The position numbers were made by a program, and so were the translations under genes. From Bog-473 sp963755375 (lineage in GTDB: Bacteria > Actinomycetota > Acidimicrobiia > Acidimicrobiales > RAAP-2): a DNA stretch of 64,000 bases. The DNA lies in the NCBI GenBank assembly GCA_963755375.1, contig CAVWKG010000016.1, positions 2,232,001 through 2,296,000 on the forward strand. The letters are read 5' to 3'. The notes beneath the pieces were generated by a model. The model ran no database searches. It saw only the letters and a program-made list of their open reading frames with translations, and was not told the DNA's origin. Positions within the stretch are counted from its first letter, which is position 1, and every line of letters starts with the position of its first letter. Shown here one piece after another: positions 1-7,646 of the stretch.

Positions 1-439
1 CGAACGCGTACCCGTTGTCCTGGTGCCAGGGGAACGGCGACTCCGTCCCCGGCTTCTTGTACACCGCCTGGTCCCAGTAGAGCCGTACGTCAGGTCCGAT
101 GAGGTCGGCACACACATCCGCGAGGAGCGCGGAGCTCGTGAACTCCCGCAGCAGCGGTGACTGCAGCACCAGGTGGGTCGTGAAGGTGATCTCGTCGGCG
201 CGGGCGATGAAGAAGCGCCCTCCCTCAAGCTCGCGCAGCGCGTCAGCCTGCCGCTCCTCGCAGGGATCGATGGCCCCGATGAGCGCGTCCACCTCAGGCC
301 GACCGAGCGCGTCCTCCAGCACGAAGAACCCGCTCTCGTCGTACTGGCGGGCCTGCTCGGCGGCGACGGCGCGGAACGGACCGTCGTGATCGTCCCAGGT
401 GAAGGACGTGTTGAGCTCGTGCGGGGCGGGTCCGTCCAC
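1..439 (-). CDS. phytanoyl-CoA dioxygenase-like protein, N-terminal part (runs off left edge)
   Basis: This reading frame is cut by the left window edge, so only about 146 N-terminal residues are visible. It carries the first half of the Fe(II)/2-oxoglutarate facial triad, WHQDNGY (H-x-D), preceded by an 'YWDQAVYKKPG' strand typical of the PhyH family. Such enzymes hydroxylate small carboxylic acids, amino acids or peptide-linked residues using O2 and 2-oxoglutarate. The GTG at 437-439 lies 3 bases after the stop of the crotonase gene upstream, which suggests translational coupling in the same minus-strand operon. The second His and the Arg that bind iron and co-substrate lie outside the window, so activity cannot be judged. 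It is a second PhyH-type gene in this operon, distinct in sequence from the one at 1763-2596. Confidence 0.8.
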   Translation of the reverse strand, partial: MDGPAPHELNTSFTWDDHDGPFRAVAAEQARQYDESGFFVLEDALGRPEVDALIGAIDPCEERQADALRELEGGRFFIARADEITFTTHLVLQSPLLREFTSSALLADVCADLIGPDVRLYWDQAVYKKPGTESPFPWHQDNGYAF

Positions 440-441
440 GC

Positions 442-1206
442 CTACGTTCCGCCAAATATCGGGTCGCGGAGCTCCGCCGCGGCGCGCACCCCTTCGGCGA
501 AGTCGGCCGTGTCGCGCAGCCGGGTCTGCTCGGCGTACTCGTGCTCCATGGCCAATCGAACCTCTTCCACCAGTCCGCGGCGCAGCGTGGCCCGGATGGA
601 GCGGACGGCGAGCGGTCCCGAGGCGGCCAGCTCGTCCGCGTACCCGATGGCCTGCGCCAGCAGGTCGCCGATACCGTCACCGGCCAGGCGATCGCACAGT
701 CCGAGCTCCAGCGCGTCCTGGCCGCCCACGCGCCGCCCGGTGTACAGGAGGTCCGCCGCGGCCTGACGGCCGACGGCGGCGGGCAGGGTGATCGTGAGCG
801 CGAAGCCGTGATGGAAGCCAAGGCGGGCGAAATTGGCGCTGAAACGGCTTCGCCGTGTCGCCACCCGGAAATCGGCCGAGAGCGCGAGCCCGCAGCCCCC
901 GCCGACGGCGGCACCCTGCACGGCGGCCACGACGGGGAGCGGTGTGGCGAACAGGCGCAGTGCGCTCCGGTACAGCGCGGCGATGTCCTGGCCGGCGTTG
1001 CCGGCGAAGTCCAGCCCGGCACAGAAGTGCCGGCCCTCCGACGCCAGCACGATGGCCCGGCACCACCCCGAACGGTCGAGCTCCTCGTAGGCCGCGGCCA
1101 CGTCCTCGATCAGCCCGGTGTCGAAGAAGTTGTTGGGCGGCCGGTGCAGGCAGACGACGCCGACATGAGCGCCGTGCTGCTCCACCGTGACGTCCGCCTC
1201 GCTCAC
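442..1206 (-). CDS. enoyl-CoA hydratase/isomerase (crotonase) family protein
   Basis: A 254-residue crotonase-fold protein. Visible hallmarks are the CoA/oxyanion-hole segment HFCAGLDF (about residue 60) and the GGGCGLALSADF segment near residue 103. The region where classic hydratases carry the two catalytic glutamates reads NFARLGFHH and AAADLLYTG, so neither Glu is obvious; by family knowledge it may be an isomerase or another crotonase activity rather than a hydratase. The start is GTG at 1206, overlapping the upstream acetyltransferase stop as GTGA, a sign of translational coupling. It sits downstream of the HprK/PqqD genes, but whether it belongs to that system or is read-through cargo is unknown. 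Confidence 0.85.
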   Translation of the reverse strand: MSEADVTVEQHGAHVGVVCLHRPPNNFFDTGLIEDVAAAYEELDRSGWCRAIVLASEGRHFCAGLDFAGNAGQDIAALYRSALRLFATPLPVVAAVQGAAVGGGCGLALSADFRVATRRSRFSANFARLGFHHGFALTITLPAAVGRQAAADLLYTGRRVGGQDALELGLCDRLAGDGIGDLLAQAIGYADELAASGPLAVRSIRATLRRGLVEEVRLAMEHEYAEQTRLRDTADFAEGVRAAAELRDPIFGGT

Positions 1207-1688
1207 GGCTCAATGTCCCCCAGGCTGCGCCAGTAGATCACGGCATCCTCGCCCTCGATGGCGTCCGGAATCGTCCCCACCTCGTCGAAGCCGAGCCGGC
1301 TGTACATGGCCCGGGCGGGATTGGACTCGAAGACGAGGTTGAACATCATGGCGTCGAAACCGAGGCGCCGCGCCTCGCGCAACGAGTGCTCCACCAGCGT
1401 CCGCCCCACCCCGGTGCCCCGATAGGGAGCGAGCACGAAGTAACCGGCGTTGGCGATGTGGGCGGCCCGGCCGACGTAGTTGGGCTTGATGTAGGAGGCT
1501 CCGATCAGGTAGCCGCCGAAGCGGGCGACCGAGACGGCCGCCGAATGATGGATCCAGTAGTCGTCGAAGTCCTCGCGGGTCAGCGGAGGCCGCTGGGGAA
1601 AACCCTCGCCGGCACCGACGATGCGGCTGAACGCGGTGTACAGCTCGTCGTGGTCGTCGACCACCGCTTGACGGATCTCCACCGGCAC
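1203..1688 (-). CDS. GNAT family N-acetyltransferase
   Basis: A 161-residue acetyltransferase of the GNAT superfamily. The acetyl-CoA pyrophosphate-binding motif A is clear as YRGTGVGRTLV (about residues 91-101), followed by the EARRLGFDAMMFNLVFESN strand-helix and the terminal MYSRLGFDEVG of motif B. GNAT enzymes transfer an acetyl group to an amine of a small molecule or protein; the substrate cannot be read from the sequence. Two in-frame GTG codons (1688 and 1682) are possible starts. The stop overlaps the crotonase start, and 74 bases separate it from the dioxygenase upstream, so it could be the last gene coupled to that group or the first of a new transcript. Confidence 0.8.
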   Translation of the reverse strand: MPVEIRQAVVDDHDELYTAFSRIVGAGEGFPQRPPLTREDFDDYWIHHSAAVSVARFGGYLIGASYIKPNYVGRAAHIANAGYFVLAPYRGTGVGRTLVEHSLREARRLGFDAMMFNLVFESNPARAMYSRLGFDEVGTIPDAIEGEDAVIYWRSLGDIEP

Positions 1689-1762
1689 GGCACCACGGTA
1701 GTGGTGCGCGCGTGTGGATCCTCTGATCGCACACGTGCAAAGAGAGCCGTGGGGCACTAGGC

Positions 1763-2596
1763 CTAAACGCCGAACCCCACCGTCCCGGTGCCGGGCCGCA
1801 CCGCCTCGATCGGATCGCGCAGGTCGTCGATGTAGCCGAGCGCATAGGCGCCGCGGTCGTACCCCATCACCCGGAGGAGGTCGATCGGCAGCGTCTCGGC
1901 CACCTCCCGCGGCACGGAGAGGTACTGGTTCTCCTCCTGGCGCAGCCAAGCCACGTTGTAGGTGATGTTCAACCCGATGCGGGTTGCGTCGGAGCGGTTG
2001 GCCCCGCCGCCGTGGTACACGCTCCCCGAATAGAAGAGCACGGAGCCGCGGGCCATGGCCGCCGGCTCCGTGTCGTCGGGTCCGATCGAGAGCTTGTCCT
2101 CCCGCCGGTTGCTTCCCGGCGCCACGCGGGTCGCGCCGTTCTCCTCGGTGAAGTCGGTCAGTGCCCAGAGGGTGTTGCACTGGACCTCGTAGCCCGCCGG
2201 AAAGGGAAAAAAGTCGAACGCCCACTGGTCGCGGTGGATGGGTTGGGCCGTTTCCCCCGGGCCGATGGCGATGGCCTGGGTCAGGTGCAGCTGGATGTTG
2301 GTGGCATGTCCGAGGAAGGTGCGCGCCGTGTCCAGGGCCAACGGGTGCATGACCAGCTCGCGGCATGAGGGTGAGCGGGCGATGAGCGAGCCCGTCCGCC
2401 GGGTGCGGTTGCCGCTGAAGTCGTCCGGCCCGGTCGGCGTGGTGTCGAGGTAGGGGCGCAGCTCGGCCTCGATCCTGTCGAGCAGAGCCGCCGAGACCAC
2501 CGCGTCGACCACGACAGCTCCGTCCCGTCCGACGGCAGCCGCCACCTCGTCCGGGCTCACGTCACTGTGTAGGTGGGTGATGGGCACGCCCCCCAT
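1763..2596 (-). CDS. phytanoyl-CoA dioxygenase family Fe(II)/2-oxoglutarate oxygenase
   Basis: A 277-residue PhyH-type oxygenase with the complete iron site: HRDQWAFDFF gives the H-x-D, and VYHGGGANRS gives the distal His, followed by the Arg (SDATRIGLN) that binds 2-oxoglutarate. The ATG at 2596 is chosen because it begins the conserved region and lies 13 bases after the PqqD-like gene; in-frame sequence further upstream has no homology-like features and would overlap that gene. The tight spacing to the PqqD-like and HprK-like genes makes it a plausible tailoring oxygenase in that system, hydroxylating a peptide or its attached group. That role is inferred from position only; PhyH proteins also act on free metabolites. 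Confidence 0.85.
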   Translation of the reverse strand: MGGVPITHLHSDVSPDEVAAAVGRDGAVVVDAVVSAALLDRIEAELRPYLDTTPTGPDDFSGNRTRRTGSLIARSPSCRELVMHPLALDTARTFLGHATNIQLHLTQAIAIGPGETAQPIHRDQWAFDFFPFPAGYEVQCNTLWALTDFTEENGATRVAPGSNRREDKLSIGPDDTEPAAMARGSVLFYSGSVYHGGGANRSDATRIGLNITYNVAWLRQEENQYLSVPREVAETLPIDLLRVMGYDRGAYALGYIDDLRDPIEAVRPGTGTVGFGV

Positions 2597-2609
2597 CCTC
2601 CACAACCGG

Positions 2610-2939
2610 TCAGGGGAGCGGCAAACTGGAAGGGTACGACTCGGCGACCAACCCCAGCTCGGCCAGCTTGCGGACCGTGAGCCGCACATCCTCGCCGATG
2701 ACACGAGCGGCGGCCGCATCGGCCCCGTGCGCCTCGGCGAGCTCGTGGACCATGTCGTCCAGGGTTGTGGTGCCGTCGCAACAGTTCCAGACGGCGGCCG
2801 CGCTCGAGTTGAGCATGATCAGAAGCTGGCCGACCTCGTCGTAGAGGGCGACGTTGTCGTCCAGTTCCACCGCGGCGGTACCTTCCCGGCGCACGGGCCG
2901 CGCGCGCCCGTCCGGCCATTCAGGGCGCACAGCCGACAC
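2610..2939 (-). CDS. PqqD-like peptide chaperone (RiPP-recognition-element fold)
   Basis: A 109-residue protein with the PqqD winged-helix pattern: a beta strand ELDDNVALYDEVGQLLIMLN, then SSAAAVWNCCDGTTTLDDMV with the hallmark W/C-D-G-x-T-T, and a C-terminal helix ending VRKLAELGLV. In peptide-modification pathways such domains bind a leader peptide or precursor and deliver it to the modifying enzyme. Its 5' end overlaps the HprK-like gene by 20 bp and its 3' end lies 13 bp before the dioxygenase, so all three are probably co-translated. PqqD-like proteins next to HprK-like kinases are a known but uncharacterised association (I recall it as an 'HPr-rel-A' system). The partner it recognises is not proven here; the Tat/LAYTG protein is the candidate. 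Confidence 0.85.
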   Translation of the reverse strand: MSAVRPEWPDGRARPVRREGTAAVELDDNVALYDEVGQLLIMLNSSAAAVWNCCDGTTTLDDMVHELAEAHGADAAAARVIGEDVRLTVRKLAELGLVAESYPSSLPLP

Positions 2940-3834
2940 CTCCCCGCGTGGCCGACGCCCCGGCCATCGGCACCACCAACTCCAGCACCAGGCGACGGGC
3001 CTGGTCGAGGTCCGACACGGTCAGGGCGAAGCACCGGCACCGCTTGGCCAGCCGGCCGAGGGCACGGGTCCCCTCGGAACCATGGGGGATGAGGTTGACG
3101 GCGTTCACTGCCAGCGCGAAGAACGCCTCGGTGTCCGTGAGTGGGGTCAAGGCGGTCTCGGCCCCGGCGTCGTAGCGGGGCACCACGACGATGCCGGGCA
3201 CGCAGGGCCGCCCGATCCGGCGTCCCGTGCCCTCCCCGACCGGCACCTGCCACTCTTGGCCCGCCCAGGGGCCGGCCGCGGACTCTGGAGAGAGGTCGGG
3301 GCCCATGTCGGAGAGCACGGCGAAACTCCCGGCTTTCACGGTGATGGGCTTGGCGTAGGGCAGCAGACTTCCGGTCGCCATGTCGAAGGCGGCCAGCTCG
3401 TCGGTGAGGTACCCGAGCCCGCCGCGGACCAGCCCCGCCACGAGCGTCGACTTGCCCGACATGGACGCCCCAGGGAACAGCAGGCCCGTGCCGTTGTCCT
3501 CGATCGCGCCCGCGTGGAACAGAAGGTGCTCAGCACCGGCCTCCGCCGCGGCACGGTTCACGTCCCACACCACCCACCCAATGGCGTCGCCGGGCTGCTG
3601 TCCACGCGCTAATGCCTCGCCGTCGCGCCGCACGTCGACGGTACCGGCGGGCGCCTCCGCCGTCGTCAGCGAGTACCAGTGTTCGACGGGTGCCGTCTCG
3701 ACGGGGTCCCGCAGCCCGGCCAGCAGTGCGTCGACCTGACGGCCAAGGCGCTCGTTGTCGGTGCGCACCGCGAAGCGGTAGGACAATGCATTCATGTTCG
3801 CGGTGCGATGCACCCACCCGCGCTCGAGCCTCAT
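2920..3834 (-). CDS. HPr kinase/phosphorylase-like ATPase
   Basis: A 304-residue protein resembling the C-terminal kinase domain of HPr kinases. It has FHAGAIEDNGTGLLFPG followed by a P-loop, GASMSGKST (residues 122-130), and a Walker-B-like stretch YLTDELAAFD (about 142-151). Genuine HPr kinases phosphorylate Ser46 of HPr in the PTS, but no HPr or PTS gene is nearby. The start ATG overlaps the stop of the Tat-signal gene as ATGA, and its 3' end overlaps the PqqD-like gene. By family knowledge these 'HprK-related' proteins occur with PqqD-like proteins and nucleotidyltransferases, and their substrate is unknown. I infer that it phosphorylates, or uses ATP on, a peptide or protein partner. An alternative start is Met14. 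Confidence 0.85.
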   Translation of the reverse strand: MRLERGWVHRTANMNALSYRFAVRTDNERLGRQVDALLAGLRDPVETAPVEHWYSLTTAEAPAGTVDVRRDGEALARGQQPGDAIGWVVWDVNRAAAEAGAEHLLFHAGAIEDNGTGLLFPGASMSGKSTLVAGLVRGGLGYLTDELAAFDMATGSLLPYAKPITVKAGSFAVLSDMGPDLSPESAAGPWAGQEWQVPVGEGTGRRIGRPCVPGIVVVPRYDAGAETALTPLTDTEAFFALAVNAVNLIPHGSEGTRALGRLAKRCRCFALTVSDLDQARRLVLELVVPMAGASATRGGVGCAP

Positions 3835-4280
3835 CGATCAGGCCGGGTGCCCGGGCTCTTCGCCGGGGGCATTGACGTGCGGCTGGCCCAGTGGTGCATG
3901 GCCCATCCGCCGGCGGCCAGTGCCGCGCCGATCTCGGCGTCGCGCTGGATGTTGAGACCCGTGTAGGCCAGGGAGCCCGAAGGAGTCGTGGTCGGATTCG
4001 TCACGGCAGGAGCGGTGGGCGGCCCGTTCGTGGCGACAGGGTCGGCGGTGGAGCCTCCTGTCAACAACGCGGGACCCGAGAGGGTGGCGCCGCCGGCGGC
4101 CTTCGCGGTCAGGATCTCGGGAACCACCCAGGCCGCCACACCGGTCGTGGCCAACGCGGACATGCGTCCGATGGCCTGGCGCCTCGAGAGATGGGTTCCG
4201 TCCGAGAGCGCGCCCTCCGTCGAAGACCCAGATGCCGCAGCATCCACGGGTGTCTCGTCGTACTGCATGTCTACCGCCAA
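3831..4280 (-). CDS. small Tat-signal protein with C-terminal LAYTG sorting-like motif
   Basis: A 149-residue protein unlike any named family I recognise. Residues 32-56 form a twin-arginine signal: SRRQAIGRM followed by a hydrophobic stretch (ALATTGVAAWVV) and PEILTAKAA, which could be a cleavage site. A low-complexity Pro/Thr/Ala/Gly linker (about 67-102) follows. Near the C-terminus LAYTG (104-108) matches the LAxTG motif used by class E sortases of actinobacteria, followed by a mildly hydrophobic helix (IGAALAAGGWAMHHWA) and a basic tail. It is first in the operon, with ATGA overlap to the HprK-like gene, and is the natural candidate for the protein that the HprK/PqqD/oxygenase set modifies or exports. 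That function is inference. Met5 is an alternative start. Confidence 0.75.
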   Translation of the reverse strand: MAVDMQYDETPVDAAASGSSTEGALSDGTHLSRRQAIGRMSALATTGVAAWVVPEILTAKAAGGATLSGPALLTGGSTADPVATNGPPTAPAVTNPTTTPSGSLAYTGLNIQRDAEIGAALAAGGWAMHHWASRTSMPPAKSPGTRPDR

Positions 4281-4495
4281 TCCTCACTCGCCGTGTGAGC
4301 AGCCTCAATGTTAGCAAGACGGCGCCGGACGCCTAAAAAGAAGCCGCTGGTGCCTGCTTGACCTGGTCACCTCCCTGCCCGTCGAGGCCCGCCGATCGCC
4401 CGGGCGTGGCGTCCCTGCAATGGCAGTGTCCCTCGGCGGGGAGCGCATCGGGGCGAGAGGCCGTGGCCGCCTCCGCCGGACGGCATGATGAGCCC
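4281..4495. promoter_or_regulatory. divergent intergenic region between the Tat-signal operon and the nucleotidyltransferase
   Basis: 215 bases separate the two divergent transcription units and must hold both promoters. AT-rich patches stand out at about 4308-4318 (cctcaatgttagc) and 4332-4344 (gacgcctaaaaagaagc). I could not assign convincing -35/-10 pairs. No good Shine-Dalgarno sequence precedes the ATG at 4496 and none is obvious before the ATG at 4280. Confidence 0.4.
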
Positions 4496-5635
4496 ATGCG
4501 CGACGACGGAGCGACCGCCGCAACCGTGACCGAGCGGACGGCGACGCTGCTGTGGGAGGCCTGCCGCCGGGTTCCCGATCAGGCCTCCGTCCGGCGTGCC
4601 CTGGCCGGGGGGGCCGACCTGGCGTGGGCGGTGAGCGCCGCCTCGGACCAGCGGGTCGGCGCGCTGCTGTGGCGGGCGCTCGATGCGTCGGGCTCGCTGG
4701 ACGCGCTCGGGGCCGACAGGGCCGCGTTCGGCGACATGGCCGACGCCTTCAAGATGGAGGCCCTGCTCCTGCTCCCCCGCGCCGTCGCGCTCGCGGTGCG
4801 GCCGCTCACCGACGTCGGCCTGGAGCCGGTCGTCTTCAAGGGACCCGCAGTGGCGGCGCGCTACCCCGAGCCCGGCTTGCGGCCGATGGACGACATCGAC
4901 CTCCTGCTGCCTCGGGCCGATCACGGGCGCGCCCTCGAAGCCCTGGGTCACGCCGGGTGGCGGGTGGCGCGCGCCGGCGATGGCGACCACTACGACACCG
5001 TGCTGACCCACCGCGAGGTTCCCTCCTTCTTTCTCGAGGTCCACTTCGGGCTGGAGGGCGGCTCGCAGCGGGTGACGGCACTGAATCCCGAAGCGTTGTG
5101 GGCCCGACGCCAGCCGCTCGAGTGCGCCGGCACGCCGGCGTTCGGATTGCCCCCGGCCGAGGAGCTGGTCGTGCTCGCCGCCCACGCCGGAAAGCCGCAC
5201 CACAGGTTCGTGCGCCTGGTGTGGATGGCCGACCTGACGATGATCGTCGGGCACGCCGAGATGCACGACGCCGCCGTCGACTGGGACCGTGTGCACGCCG
5301 TGGCCCGGGCTGCGCGCTGCGTGACGGTGGTCGGCACCGCCCTGGAGATGGCCCGCCGGGCGGGCGTGGACGCGCCAGCCGGGCTGTTCCCCCTGCCGAC
5401 CCGCGGCCGGCGCGGCGACGCCATGCGCCAGCTGCTGTCGGTCACCTGGCCGTTGACGCAACTCGAGCTATCGGGCGACCGCCTCAATTACGCGCTGACC
5501 GATGGCCGGACCCGACGCGCCAAGATGCGCTTCCTGCAGCTCGCCCTGGGCCACGGGCTGCGCGCCCGGGCGCGGCGCATCGTGGGCCTGCCGCGCCGGC
5601 CCTCCACCCGCGCCGAGCAGGCCGAGTGGACCTAG
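4496..5635 (+). CDS. nucleotidyltransferase family protein (NTP_transf_5-like)
   Basis: A 379-residue protein with the fold-defining motifs of the uncharacterised nucleotidyltransferase family often found in exopolysaccharide and peptide-modification loci: PVVFKGPAVAARYPEPGLRP (about 111-130), then MDDIDLLLP (131-139) holding the paired acidic metal ligands, and VHFGLEGG further on. Such enzymes transfer an NMP or a nucleotide-activated group; the acceptor is unknown. Start ATG 4496 is the first Met in the conserved frame; the frame is open further upstream but without family-like sequence. It is transcribed away from the Tat/HprK/PqqD operon and shares its intergenic region, the arrangement expected for a partner. 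The C-terminal third is Arg-rich and poorly conserved. Confidence 0.8.
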   Translation: MRDDGATAATVTERTATLLWEACRRVPDQASVRRALAGGADLAWAVSAASDQRVGALLWRALDASGSLDALGADRAAFGDMADAFKMEALLLLPRAVALAVRPLTDVGLEPVVFKGPAVAARYPEPGLRPMDDIDLLLPRADHGRALEALGHAGWRVARAGDGDHYDTVLTHREVPSFFLEVHFGLEGGSQRVTALNPEALWARRQPLECAGTPAFGLPPAEELVVLAAHAGKPHHRFVRLVWMADLTMIVGHAEMHDAAVDWDRVHAVARAARCVTVVGTALEMARRAGVDAPAGLFPLPTRGRRGDAMRQLLSVTWPLTQLELSGDRLNYALTDGRTRRAKMRFLQLALGHGLRARARRIVGLPRRPSTRAEQAEWT

Positions 5636-5652
5636 GAACTCTGTGTCTGCCT

Positions 5653-5672
5653 CGGGGCCCGCTACGGCCCCG
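5653..5672. terminator. GC-rich hairpin between convergent genes
   Basis: CGGGGCC (5653-5659), a 6-base loop, then GGCCCCG (5666-5672): a perfect 7-bp stem between the ends of two convergent genes, overlapping the last codons of the minus-strand one. There is no T-tract, so it would be a Rho-independent site only in the loose actinobacterial sense. Confidence 0.45.
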
Positions 5673-6420
5673 GGAAGACGGCACGCAGCGTGTCGAGCAG
5701 CGCCGCGTCACCGCTGAAGGTGGGCGTATGGACGGGGTCGAGCCGGCCGTAGACCAGCCGGCAGAAGGCCTCGGCGGGCAGCACGAGCTCGGCTTCTTCT
5801 CCGCGCTCGCCGGCGGCCAGCTCCACGCCGTCAGCCGAGAGGCGCAGTGCGATGTCCCGCTCGGGATCGGTCGTACGGACGGCCACCGTGCGCTCCTGAC
5901 CGTCGGCCCGCCCGCTGAAGCGTGCAATGAGGGCGAGGTTGTCGACCACCAGTGCGGCGGCGTCCTCGGGCAGGCGGGCGGTGTCGGCGAAGGCGACCTC
6001 GATGTCCCAGCTGTGGAACGCGTGCTCGTTGAGCCGGAGGCCGACGAACTCGTCGAAACCGAGGCTCAACGGTCCCATGGGGAAGGTGAGCCGGTCCCGC
6101 TCGGCCCTACTGACCGCCTCGAACGATTGGAGCAGGGCCTCGTCGGCGACCAGCGCCTCGTCGGCTTGGGCCCGAGGCGTCTTGGTGTTCCACTCGTCCC
6201 ACACCGACGGCGCGAAATCGGCCGGGGTCTCCTGCCCCGCCCGGATGTCGTCCAGCCGTCGGCGCGAAATGACCGCTCCCGAGCCGAGATGCGACAGCAC
6301 CTGCGCGACCGACCACTCGTCGCAGTACGACTGCGACTCGAGCTGCGCGTCGTCCAGACCACGGCGGCGCTCGCGCAAGAGACCGACTGAGGCGCGCAAC
6401 GCGCCGAGGGGATTGTCCAT
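5662..6420 (-). CDS. maleylpyruvate isomerase-family (mycothiol-dependent/DinB-like) protein
   Basis: A 252-residue protein with an N-terminal MDMPI four-helix bundle: CDEWSVAQVLSHLGSG (first metal His) and LNEHAFHSWDIEVA (Glu and His of the metal site, about residues 133-146). A C-terminal SCP2-like domain with repeated ELAAGERGEEAELVLPAEAF follows. By family knowledge such enzymes use mycothiol as cofactor in isomerisation or S-transfer, for example maleylpyruvate isomerase of gentisate degradation or mycothiol-based detoxification; the substrate here is unknown. Mycothiol use implies an actinobacterial host. It is transcribed convergently with the nucleotidyltransferase and has no obvious partner gene. 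Confidence 0.85.
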   Translation of the reverse strand: MDNPLGALRASVGLLRERRRGLDDAQLESQSYCDEWSVAQVLSHLGSGAVISRRRLDDIRAGQETPADFAPSVWDEWNTKTPRAQADEALVADEALLQSFEAVSRAERDRLTFPMGPLSLGFDEFVGLRLNEHAFHSWDIEVAFADTARLPEDAAALVVDNLALIARFSGRADGQERTVAVRTTDPERDIALRLSADGVELAAGERGEEAELVLPAEAFCRLVYGRLDPVHTPTFSGDAALLDTLRAVFPGP

Positions 6421-6752
6421 GGCAGCGGTCTACCCGCTTGCCCGCCGCGCCGACGCGAGGGCGTGCATCAACCACATCCGGCCGTCGGCCAACCTGTCGA
6501 GGCGGGTTCGAGCGGAGCGAAGAGCGACAGGTTGGCCGCGTCGGGCACCCGGCGCACGGCGATCCGGCACGTGGCGCAGCCGTGCCATCTCGAATTCGGC
6601 CAGCATCGCGATCCCCCGGGCCCACCGCTGCCTTCCCCAGCCCGACGTGCGCCCTGCATGAGCACGGCTCGCGCCGTCCCCGGGTCGCACCGGTGTGGCG
6701 GAACGGTGGTCCCCGCCAGGGGCGACGTCGGCCGAACCGTCCGGTATTTAAC
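6421..6752. other. intergenic stretch without a supported gene
   Basis: About 330 bases between the MDMPI-like gene and the ArsR promoter. Short open frames exist on both strands, but none has a ribosome site, a recognisable motif or a convincing composition. It presumably carries the promoter of the minus-strand MDMPI gene near 6421-6500. Nothing else is visible. Confidence 0.5.
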
Positions 6753-6790
6753 TTGACAGATAACTAACTCAGAGGTTAAATAGCGGGGTG
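6753..6790 (+). promoter_or_regulatory. sigma-70-type promoter for a leaderless arsR-type transcript
   Basis: TTGACA (6753-6758), a 17-base spacer, TTAAAT (6776-6781), then 6 bases to the GTG start at 6788. Transcription would begin at or beside the G of the start codon, and no Shine-Dalgarno sequence exists, so the mRNA should be leaderless. The AT-rich spacer (taactaactcagaggtta) stands out from its GC-rich surroundings and includes an imperfect AAC/GTT dyad that could be the operator for the regulator itself. Confidence 0.75.
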
Positions 6791-7156
6791 ACGACACGGG
6801 CAGATGAGACCCTCGATGCGGCGTTCGCCGCCCTGGCGGACCCGACCCGGCGCGCCATCGTGAGCCGGCTCGCCCGGGGCGACGCGACCGTGACCGAGTT
6901 GGCCGCCCCCTTCGCCATGTCGCTGCCGGGCGTCTCCAAGCACCTCAAGGTGTTGGAGCACAGCGGGCTGATCTCACGACGGCGGGAAGCGCAGTTCCGG
7001 CCGTGCCATCTCGAAGCCGACGCGCTCGACGGCGCGCTGGACTGGATCGCGACGAACCGGCGGCTCTGGGACGAGCGCTTCGACAAGCTCGACGGGTTGC
7101 TCGCCGACCTCCAACGCGCGCCGGAGCGGAAACGAACGGGCCAGGCCGGTGGGTGA
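6788..7156 (+). CDS. ArsR/SmtB-family winged-helix transcriptional regulator
   Basis: A 122-residue regulator with the ArsR signature LADPTRRAIVSRLARGDATVTEL followed by the recognition helix MSLPGVSKHLKVLEHSGLI and a wing RRREAQFRPCHL. No paired Cys metal site (such as CxC in helix 3) is present, so it belongs with the non-metal ArsR regulators that pair with START-domain (AHSA1) proteins. That fits the neighbour: the next gene overlaps by 8 bp and encodes such a protein. GTG 6788 is chosen because it sits 6 bases after a good -10 box. It likely autoregulates the three-gene unit 6788-8290. Confidence 0.9.
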   Translation: MTTRADETLDAAFAALADPTRRAIVSRLARGDATVTELAAPFAMSLPGVSKHLKVLEHSGLISRRREAQFRPCHLEADALDGALDWIATNRRLWDERFDKLDGLLADLQRAPERKRTGQAGG

Positions 7157-7646
7157 CGACCGTGCCGGCACGGACGGCGCCGCCGAGCTGCGCTTTCGCC
7201 GGGTCTTCGAGGCGCCGCGCGATCTCGTGTTCCGCTGTATGACCGACCCCGACCACCTCGCGGACTTCTGGGGACCCGCCGGGGTGAGCGCACCGCGGGC
7301 CCACATCAGGGTGGACGCTCGGCCAGGAGGCGTGTTCGAGACGCTCATGGTCAACGACGCCGACGGGAGCGAGTACCCGACCCGAGCCGTGTTCGAAGAG
7401 GTGCGCGCACCCGAGCTGCTGGTCTGGACCGAGTCGCACTCGGGCATGCGGGTCCGCTCCGAATTCGTGGCGCTCGGCCCGGAGCGCACCGAGGTCAGGA
7501 TCCATCAGACCTACGTGCCCGAGGCGTTCATGGCTCCCGAGGCCCAAGCCGGGTTCCGGTCCTCGCTGGACCGCTTCGACGCGTATCTCACCGGACTGGC
7601 CCCGACGCGCCCGGGAGACGCCTCACCGGTCCAGGAGCCCTCGTGA
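7149..7646 (+). CDS. SRPBCC/AHSA1 (START-like) domain protein
   Basis: A 165-residue START-like protein. ELRFRRVFEAPRDLVFRCMT matches the usual AHSA1 N-terminus, DPDHLADFWGP the W-containing helix, RVDARPGGVFETLMV the central strands, and PEAFMAPEAQAGFRSSLDRFDAYL the C-terminal helix lining the cavity. Such proteins bind hydrophobic ligands and are commonly co-transcribed with ArsR-type regulators. It starts at GTG within the end of the regulator gene (8-bp overlap) and its stop overlaps the next start by ATGA-like geometry (7643-7646), so all three genes probably form one operon. The ligand is unknown. Confidence 0.85.
   Translation: MGDDRAGTDGAAELRFRRVFEAPRDLVFRCMTDPDHLADFWGPAGVSAPRAHIRVDARPGGVFETLMVNDADGSEYPTRAVFEEVRAPELLVWTESHSGMRVRSEFVALGPERTEVRIHQTYVPEAFMAPEAQAGFRSSLDRFDAYLTGLAPTRPGDASPVQEPS

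Noticed and set aside
4552..6390. 612-codon plus-strand open frame across the nucleotidyltransferase and MDMPI genes
   Set aside because: Arg/Pro/Gly-rich shadow frame; no motif; two well-supported genes occupy the same DNA.
6430..6690. 86-codon minus-strand frame (LAEFEMARLRH...) before the ArsR promoter
   Set aside because: No start signal, no family resemblance, and competing frames look equally open.
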